Shown: positions 58,217-64,000 of the stretch, one piece after another | Position numbering within the stretch: the stretch's first letter is position 1 | Layout: every line of letters starts with the position of its first letter | Source of the DNA: Nocardia wallacei | Lineage (GTDB): Bacteria; Actinomycetota; Actinomycetes; Mycobacteriales; Mycobacteriaceae | Reading direction: 5' to 3' | Assembly: GCF_014466955.1 (NCBI RefSeq) | Contig: NZ_AP023396.1 | Span: 7,316,001 to 7,380,000, forward strand | Length of the DNA: 64,000 bases | Made by a program: the position numbers and the translations under genes | The notes under the pieces: generated by a model | The model's database searches: none | The model's input: only the letters and a program-made list of their open reading frames with translations | What the model was told of the DNA's origin: nothing

Positions 58217-59916
58217 GACAGCAGCTCCACGGGGATATCGATGTGCCGGGACCGCAGCCATTCGCCGAGTCCCTTGGCCTGTGGGTCGAAGCGGGCCTGG
58301 TAGGCCACGCCCGCGCCGAGGATGCCCTCGACGACGAAGTTCAGCGCCCGCAGATTGGGCAGCACGTGCCGGGTGACCGGCAGATCCGCGGTCTCCGGCA
58401 GCAGCGTCCGCAGCGCGTCCACGGTCAGTGTGTGGGCCAGCCAGCGCCACTGCGCGTCGGTGCGTACCCACACGCCGATATTGGCGTTGCCGCCCTTGTC
58501 GCCGCTGCGGGCCAGCGCCACCGCGCCCAGCGGGACGCGCCGGGTCGCCCCGCCCGGCAACGGCTCCGGCAGCGCGGGTTCGGGCACCTCGGCCAATTCG
58601 AGAGTCGTCGCGGGCGGGGCTATCTCGATCCGCTCGCCGTCCGGCAGCACCGCGATGTGCGGCACCTCGGCCGCGTCGACGTAGCCCGGCGTGAAAACCC
58701 CGTAGGGGCCACCGTTGCCGGGCGGCGAGGTCATCGTGCACCCCGGGTAGCTGGCCAACGCCAATTCCACTGCCACGCTGGAGAACTTGCGGCCGACCAC
58801 GTCCGGGTTCGGGTCGCGGACCACGCAGCGCAGCAGTGCGCTGGCCTGCTCCTCGGTATCGGCGTCGGGGCGATCCGTGCGCGACAGCGTCCACTCCAGC
58901 TCGGCCGGGCGCACCGGCAGCCACTTCTCCAGCTGTCGTTGCGCCAGTGCGGCTTTCGCCTCGATGTCCAGGCCGGTGAGCACGAAGGTCATCTCGTTGC
59001 GAAAGCCGCCCAGGGTGTTCAGCGACACCTTCAGGCGCGGCGGCGGCGCCTCCCCTCGCACACCTTCGATCAGCACCCGGTCCGGGCCGGCCGGGCTGAG
59101 CGCGAGGGTGTCCAGCCGCGTCGTCACGTCCGGGCCCGCGTAGCGCGCACCCTGGATCTCGTACATCAACTGCGCCTCGACGGTGTCGACAGTGACCGCG
59201 CCGCCGGTGTTCTCATGTTTGGTGATGACGCTGCTGCCGTCGCGGCGCACCTCCGCGATCGGGAAACCGGGGCGGTCCAGATCGGCGATCTCGGTGAAGA
59301 ACGCGAAATTGCCGCCCGTCGCCTGGGTGCCGCACTCGATCACATGCCCCGCCACCACCGCACCCGCCAGCGCGTCGAAATCGTCCCGGGCCCAACCGAA
59401 GTGGGCCGCCGCCGGGCCGACCACCAGGGCCGCGTCGGTGACCCGGCCGGTCACCACCACATCCGCCCCGGCCCGCAGGCACTCCGCGATCCCCCAGGCA
59501 CCCAGATAGGCGTTGGCGGCCAGCGGCGCGCCCAGGCCCAGCTCCGCCGCCCGCGCCAGCAGATCGTCGCCCTCGACATGCGCCACCCGCGCCGCCACAC
59601 CCAGCTTCTCCGCCACCTCGCCCAGCCGCTGCGCCAGGCCCGCCGGGTTCAGGCCACCGGCATTGGCGACGAGGCGCACGCCGCGCTCCAGCGCCAGGGC
59701 GAGGCAGTCCTCCGCTTGGCGCACAAAGGTTTTGGCGTAGCCGAGGTTCGCATCCTGCATCCGGTCGCGACCCAGGATCAGCATGGTCAGCTCGGCGAGA
59801 TAGTCCCCGGTGAGGACGTCGAGGTGCCCGCCCTCGAGCATTTCCCGCATCGCGCTCAGCCGGTCGCCGTAGAACCCGGAACAGTTCCCGATCCGGATGA
59901 CGTCCGGACTGCTCAT
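58213..59916 (-). CDS. acyclic-terpene-utilisation AtuA-like (DUF1446) protein
   Basis: 567 residues. The N-terminal block IRIGNCSGFYGDRLSAMREM, YAKTFVRQAEDCLALALERG and VRLVANAGGLNPAGLAQRLG matches the DUF1446/AtuA family; the C-terminal AtuA-associated domain has GAVALARSGDKGGNANIGVW. Biochemical role unknown; the family is in citronellol/geraniol degradation operons of Pseudomonas and beside accA2-accD2 in mycobacteria (Rv0976c). ATG 59916 has GGAGG 4 nt upstream; the longer in-frame reading runs through a large hairpin and lacks conserved sequence. First gene of the operon. Confidence 0.93.
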   Translation of the reverse strand: MSSPDVIRIGNCSGFYGDRLSAMREMLEGGHLDVLTGDYLAELTMLILGRDRMQDANLGYAKTFVRQAEDCLALALERGVRLVANAGGLNPAGLAQRLGEVAEKLGVAARVAHVEGDDLLARAAELGLGAPLAANAYLGAWGIAECLRAGADVVVTGRVTDAALVVGPAAAHFGWARDDFDALAGAVVAGHVIECGTQATGGNFAFFTEIADLDRPGFPIAEVRRDGSSVITKHENTGGAVTVDTVEAQLMYEIQGARYAGPDVTTRLDTLALSPAGPDRVLIEGVRGEAPPPRLKVSLNTLGGFRNEMTFVLTGLDIEAKAALAQRQLEKWLPVRPAELEWTLSRTDRPDADTEEQASALLRCVVRDPNPDVVGRKFSSVAVELALASYPGCTMTSPPGNGGPYGVFTPGYVDAAEVPHIAVLPDGERIEIAPPATTLELAEVPEPALPEPLPGGATRRVPLGAVALARSGDKGGNANIGVWVRTDAQWRWLAHTLTVDALRTLLPETADLPVTRHVLPNLRALNFVVEGILGAGVAYQARFDPQAKGLGEWLRSRHIDIPVELLS

Positions 59917-59955
59917 CGCGCCTCCGTAATTTTGGCGGCGCCTTCGGCGCCGCGG

Positions 59956-60050
59956 GTTTGTGGCCCCTGTGTGGCTCGCGTTTCGAGGTCCGCCGCTCGC
60001 GACTTCGTCGCATGCGCGGCAGACCTCGAAACGCGAGCCGGGCCACAAAC
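59956..60050. repeat. ~95-nt near-perfect inverted repeat with nested stem
   Basis: The arms 59956-59966 plus 59973-59990 pair fully with 60040-60050 plus 60022-60039 (29 bp), the left arm having one 6-nt bulge (CTGTGT). The 31-nt interior folds again, GCCGC/GCGGC outside GCGAC-TTC-GTCGC. A separate GGCGCC-TTC-GGCGCC hairpin (59937-59951) precedes it. It lies between the divergent AtuA-like operon and a small membrane protein, an unusual place for a terminator. Confidence 0.9.
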
Positions 60051-60194
60051 CGGGGGTGGTTGCGTTATTGAGAGGGTTGCATCGCGGTGGGAAAAAATCA
60101 AGCTTGCGTGCTTGTTAATTTGGGCGTTGGTACGTCGGCGCAGGTGGGGGTTGTCGTGAGGGTGGCGGTGGGTGATGGCTTCGCGCACGGCAAG

Positions 60195-60362
60195 ATGGCT
60201 TGGGTGTCCAACTCCGTGATCGTGGTTCTGCTGTTCGCCCTCGCGGGCTTTCTGCTGGGCGGGGCCTACAGCAGTTGGAAGAACACCCGGTGGCTGGCGA
60301 TCGCGCTCGGCGTGTGCGGGGTGCTGGCGGCGGCGGGGGCCGTCGCCTGGATGATGAGCTGA
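60195..60362 (+). CDS. small two-helix membrane protein
   Basis: 55 residues. SVIVVLLFALAGFLLGGAYS and LAIALGVCGVLAAAGAVAWM are two membrane helices joined by SWKNTRW. Start ATG 60195 or GTG 60204 (three codons later) both plausible; the upstream in-frame stretch is polar and poorly conserved in type. It recalls short actinobacterial membrane proteins of unknown role. Divergent from the AtuA-like operon; the class III cyclase converges from the other side. Confidence 0.65.
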   Translation: MAWVSNSVIVVLLFALAGFLLGGAYSSWKNTRWLAIALGVCGVLAAAGAVAWMMS

Positions 60363-60497
60363 GCTCCGGCGGCTCGGTGCCGGATGCGCACGGATCCGCA
60401 TGCCTGCAGACCGAGGTTCGTGCCGTGCGACGGTGGTTCAGCGCGCGCTTTTCGACCGATAGCTCTCGGCGGGATCGGGGCGCGGCGCGACGGTGGA

Positions 60498-61514
60498 TCA
60501 GTCCTCGTAGAGGCGGTAGATGCGCAGGTCTTCGGGGACGCCGCTGAGGGGCGCGGCGAAGAAGCTGCGGCGGTAGGGCTTGGGGGCGTAGCCGAGGGCG
60601 GGCAGGGTTTCGGGCTCGAGCGCCTGGAGGGTGGCCGCCGACAGCATGGTGTTTCCGTTACCGCCCGCCTCCATGACGCGGGCCGCTATCGTCACGTCCA
60701 CACCGAGCCAGTCGCCGCCGATCTCGCGCGGGCTGCCGGTGTGCAGGCCGATGCGCATCTGGGGGCGGTAGCCCGACACCTCCACGCGGGCCAGGTTCTC
60801 CTTCGCGGCGACCGCCGCCTGCACGGCCCGGTCCGGCGAGCCGAACACCGCCATCACACCGTCACCCATCCGCTTGACCACCCGGCCGCCCCGATCCACG
60901 ATCGGCGGCTCGATGGCCTTGGCCACGCGGCGCAGCAGCTCCAATGTGGCCTCGTCGCCGGCCGACAGCGACCAGCGGGAGAACGCCACCAGGTCGGTGA
61001 ACATCACCGTCACCTGCTCGCTGCCCTTGCCGCGGCCGACCCGCTCCAGCATCGCCTGCCAGACCTGCAGGGCGCCCAGGCCGATCTCCTTGGCGGCGCT
61101 GGGGCTGTCGCCGACAAGTTTGTCCGCGACGCGGGCCACCGCACGCGGACCGCCCGGACCCGAAACCGACAGGGGGTCACCGAAAGCCGGGTCGCCGGGC
61201 AGGTTCTCGCGGGCACGCCGAATCGCTCCGATGACATCCCGCCGCTGATTGGCCGCGGCCACCAGCGAGGAGAACTGGCCGGTGCGCAACCGGCCGCTCG
61301 GGCGCGAGCGGGAGTCGCGAGAACTCCTGGAAGCCTCGGCGTCGTCGGCATCCGTTGGCGTGAGCGGGATCACGACATCCGGCAGCGGTTCGGCACGCCT
61401 GCCGCCCGCCCTCTCGCCGCCGCGCGACCCGCCCCTGTCCGATCGACGTCGCGAACCGTCGGCACCGGCCGCGCGAGACCCGTTCTCGCCGCTGCCGGAG
61501 GGTGTTTCGGTCAC
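60498..61514 (-). CDS. class III adenylate/guanylate cyclase domain protein
   Basis: 338 residues. An N-terminal disordered Ser/Arg-rich region (1-80), a predicted regulatory helix bundle (~80-160) and the cyclase catalytic domain (~165-325). Metal Asp in FTDLVAFSRWS, substrate Lys and Asp in VKRMGDGVMAVF, transition-state Arg in DVTIAARVMEAGG (Thr replaces the usual Asn nearby). No membrane helix; cytosolic or peripheral. It may supply cyclic nucleotide for the cNMP-binding kinase in this window, which is speculative. GTG 61514 follows TAGGCT by 6 nt, a leaderless pattern. Strong hairpins lie just upstream. Confidence 0.88.
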   Translation of the reverse strand: MTETPSGSGENGSRAAGADGSRRRSDRGGSRGGERAGGRRAEPLPDVVIPLTPTDADDAEASRSSRDSRSRPSGRLRTGQFSSLVAAANQRRDVIGAIRRARENLPGDPAFGDPLSVSGPGGPRAVARVADKLVGDSPSAAKEIGLGALQVWQAMLERVGRGKGSEQVTVMFTDLVAFSRWSLSAGDEATLELLRRVAKAIEPPIVDRGGRVVKRMGDGVMAVFGSPDRAVQAAVAAKENLARVEVSGYRPQMRIGLHTGSPREIGGDWLGVDVTIAARVMEAGGNGNTMLSAATLQALEPETLPALGYAPKPYRRSFFAAPLSGVPEDLRIYRLYED

Positions 61515-61542
61515 GTCCCGAGCCTAGCTCAGACACCGAAAG

Positions 61543-61615
61543 ACACCGGCCCGATGCGAGTGTTCGCATCGGGCCGGTGTGGTGTCACGCGGGCCGGGCA
61601 GTGGCCCGGCGTGAC
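61543..61615 (-). terminator. double hairpin terminator after the ABC operon
   Basis: A 17-bp perfect stem with GTGT loop (61543-61580) and a second 12-bp stem with one bulge (61584-61615). They lie 79 bp past the permease stop, on its transcript, and only 29 bp before the cyclase start on the same strand. They look like a strong bipartite terminator insulating the cyclase. Confidence 0.8.
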
Positions 61616-61693
61616 TCGGGCGTAGCGGTCCCCCGACAGGACCGCCCTCCCGTCCCCGGGTGGCGAGGGATTGCTCCCGGGGGCTGGGCAGGT

Positions 61694-62452
61694 CTAGGCG
61701 TCGCGGCGATCCACCACGTACAGCGCGGCGGCGAGCACGACGGCGACGAAGACGGTGAAGTAGATCAGGCCGCCCCACGGGCCCCAGTGCCAGTTGCCGG
61801 TCCCCGTCGAGCCGAGAAAGCGCTGCATATTGGCGAAGGGCAGGAACGGCTGCACATTGCGGCCGAAGCTCCCGAACGCCCCGGCCAGGGGCTCCACCAG
61901 CATCGGCCACAGCACGATCAGCGCGATCGCGGCGGCGGACTGGCGCACCAGCACCCCGATCGCCACGGCCAGGATCGCACCCAGGAAGGCGTAGACCGGT
62001 ACGCCGATCAGACCGCGCCAATCCTCCGCCGACGACAGCGTCAGGTGCGCACCGGCGTCCGAACCACTGATGACCTTGGCGATCCCGAACGCCAGCAGCG
62101 CCAGCACCGCGGTGAGCACCGCACCGAACACGGCGACCAGACCGGCCTTGGTGGCGATCACCCGCATGCGGTTCGGGGTGGCCTGGAAGGTGGTCCGGAT
62201 GATGCCGAACCGGTATTCACTGGTCACGGTCAGGGCCGACATGATCATCAGGATCATCACGCCCAGCCCGGTGAGGCCCGAAACCGCCTCCGACACAGTG
62301 AGTTCGAGGCTGCCCTCCTTGTTGTAGGAGGCCTTGGCCACCAGGCCGAACACGGCGGCCAGACCCAGCCCGATCACCACGACCGAGGCCGAGCACCACC
62401 ACGGCGACCGGGTGGAGGTCAGTTTGATGCGTTCCGCTGCCAACACGCCCAT
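61694..62452 (-). CDS. ABC transporter permease (ABC-2 type)
   Basis: 252 residues, six membrane helices: VVVIGLGLAAVFGLVAKASY, AVSGLTGLGVMILMIMSALT, GLVAVFGAVLTAVLALLAFG, GVPVYAFLGAILAVAIGVLV, AIALIVLWPMLVEPLAGAFG, WGGLIYFTVFVAVVLAAALY. The YRFGIIRTTFQATPNRMRVI loop is the ABC-2 coupling signature. It pairs with the ATPase gene just upstream, the start sharing one base with its stop. The substrate is unknown; permeases of this kind export antibiotics or lipids. Confidence 0.9.
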   Translation of the reverse strand: MGVLAAERIKLTSTRSPWWCSASVVVIGLGLAAVFGLVAKASYNKEGSLELTVSEAVSGLTGLGVMILMIMSALTVTSEYRFGIIRTTFQATPNRMRVIATKAGLVAVFGAVLTAVLALLAFGIAKVISGSDAGAHLTLSSAEDWRGLIGVPVYAFLGAILAVAIGVLVRQSAAAIALIVLWPMLVEPLAGAFGSFGRNVQPFLPFANMQRFLGSTGTGNWHWGPWGGLIYFTVFVAVVLAAALYVVDRRDA

Positions 62453-63387
62453 CAGAGCGCACCTCCCATCACCTGTTCGATGCCTTCACCGTGGTACTGC
62501 ACCGCGCCGCCGGTCAGCCGCATGAACGCGTCCTCGAGCGAGGCCCGCTGCGGTGCCAGCTCGTAGAGCGTGATGCCGTTCGCGCCGGCCAGCTTGCCGA
62601 CCGCGTCGCTGGTCTCCCCGACCACCAGCAGCGCCGCGGACTCGTCGTCCTCGCGCACCGTCAGGCCGTTGGAGGTGAGCAGGCTGCGCAGCTGGTCCAA
62701 CTGCGGACTACGCACGCGCACAGTGGCTTCCGAGGCGTGCTCGATGAAATCCTTGGTGCTGGTGTCGGCGATCAGCTTGCCGCGGCCGATCACGACGAGA
62801 TGGTCGGCCGTCTGCGCCATCTCCGAGAGCAGGTGGCTCGAGACCAATACCGTGCGGCCCTCGGCGGCCAGCCGCTGCATGAACCGGCGGATCCACAGGA
62901 TGCCCTCCGGGTCCAGGCCGTTGACCGGCTCGTCGAACAGCAGCACCGGCGGATCGCCGAGCAGTGCGCCCGCCAGCCCCAGCCGCTGCGACATGCCCAG
63001 GGAGAAGCCGCCGGCGTTCTTGTTGGCCACCTCGGTGAGGCCGACCAACCGCAGCACCTCCTCGACCCGGGACTCGGGAATGCCGCTCGAGGCCGCCATC
63101 CAGCGCAGATGCGACCGCGCCGAGCGATTGGGGTGCACCCACTTGGCGTCCAGCAGGGCGCCGACGGTGCGCAGCGGATCGTCGAGTTCACGGTACGGCT
63201 TGCCCTGCACCAGCGCGGTGCCCGCGGTGGGCCGGTCCAGGCCCAGGATCATTCGCATCGTCGTCGACTTGCCGGCGCCGTTGGGTCCGAGAAACCCGGT
63301 GACCTGCCCGGGTTTCACCGAGAACGACAGATCGTCGACAGCGACGGTGTTGCCGAACCGTTTGGTCAGGCCGGTCACTTCGATCAT
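62452..63387 (-). CDS. ABC transporter ATP-binding protein
   Basis: 311 residues. Walker A GPNGAGKST, signature FSLGMSQRLGLAGALLG (variant of LSGGQ), Walker B VLLFDEPVNGLDPEG, and H-loop SSHLLSEMAQTADH. The C-terminal ~90 residues after 220 are the extension common in ABC-2 exporter ATPases. It drives the permease encoded immediately downstream. ATG 63387 begins the conserved MIEVTGLTKRFGNTVAVDD; an upstream in-frame ATG at 63423 adds residues without similarity. Confidence 0.95.
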   Translation of the reverse strand: MIEVTGLTKRFGNTVAVDDLSFSVKPGQVTGFLGPNGAGKSTTMRMILGLDRPTAGTALVQGKPYRELDDPLRTVGALLDAKWVHPNRSARSHLRWMAASSGIPESRVEEVLRLVGLTEVANKNAGGFSLGMSQRLGLAGALLGDPPVLLFDEPVNGLDPEGILWIRRFMQRLAAEGRTVLVSSHLLSEMAQTADHLVVIGRGKLIADTSTKDFIEHASEATVRVRSPQLDQLRSLLTSNGLTVREDDESAALLVVGETSDAVGKLAGANGITLYELAPQRASLEDAFMRLTGGAVQYHGEGIEQVMGGAL

Positions 63388-63577
63388 GTCCACAGTCTTG
63401 CCGAGAATCCGCCCGCTAACCATCGCTCACAGGTCGCGAGTCGGGTAGTCCTTCCGGATGACCGCGTCCCCTACCTTCGCCCGAGGAATCCCCGACCCGC
63501 GTCAGCGATTCCCGGCTCCCTGCCACCGAGTCCGGTCTCCCGCCGTGCGATTCGGCCGCGGTTCCGGGACGAGCCTT

Positions 63578-64000
<423 letters not shown>

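Overview
The window is high-G+C actinobacterial DNA, most likely from a Nocardia-type member of the Mycobacteriales. Evidence: a 16S-23S-5S operon without spacer tRNAs, a groEL with tandem CIRCE operators and a GGMGGMDF tail, GTG/TTG starts, and gene order that recalls the Mycobacterium tuberculosis stretch from thiG to groEL2 (thiG, thiD, thiC, xthA, GNAT, def, DUF3263, virR-like, sodC, carboxylate-amine ligase, AAA ATPase, pssA, psd, groEL). The genus is inference; gene identities come from reading motifs. No insertion sequence, phage gene or CRISPR array was seen.

Layout. 1-2.8 kb: end of an ion-channel-type NAD-binding protein, a TetR regulator, a leaderless ArsR/SRPBCC/LOG-like operon, and a 53-bp tandem repeat. 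2.8-9.4 kb: nitronate monooxygenase and the rrn operon (minus strand), with terminator, pre-23S processing stem, boxA-like motifs and promoters. 9.4-13.3 kb: groEL, a small unknown gene, a tam-like methyltransferase and an autoregulation-ready Clp-N/HTH protein. 13.4-20.1 kb: an ECF41-type sigma factor with an NDH-2-like flavoprotein, two small lipoproteins, and a compact redox/two-component operon (receiver-glutaredoxin-TrxR-like fusion, cNMP-binding histidine kinase, UBP-type zinc finger).

20.5-34.1 kb: SRPBCC protein, FabH-type synthase, psd-pssA-AAA ATPase (phosphatidylethanolamine synthesis), a membrane protein and a six-gene Mrp Na+/H+ antiporter operon. 34.1-41.7 kb: PAP2 protein, sodC and carboxylate-amine ligase, LytR_C (VirR-like) protein, DUF3263, def-GNAT-xthA. 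41.7-48.4 kb: FadE5-like dehydrogenase with divergent TetR, TPP riboswitch and thiC, VOC protein, TetR, thiD.

48.4-64 kb: F420-type oxidoreductase, GT2-GtrA glycosyltransferase, a 45-codon basic protein, tRNA-Glu, then a seven-gene minus-strand catabolic operon (AtuA-like, two acyl-CoA dehydrogenases, biotin-dependent carboxylase alpha and beta, enoyl-CoA hydratase, TetR) with a roughly 95-nt hairpin upstream. A class III cyclase, an ABC exporter and the 3' part of thiG close the window. Recurrent themes are leaderless promoters (a -10 box 6-8 nt before the start codon), palindromic operators beside regulators, and short tandem duplications of gene tails.
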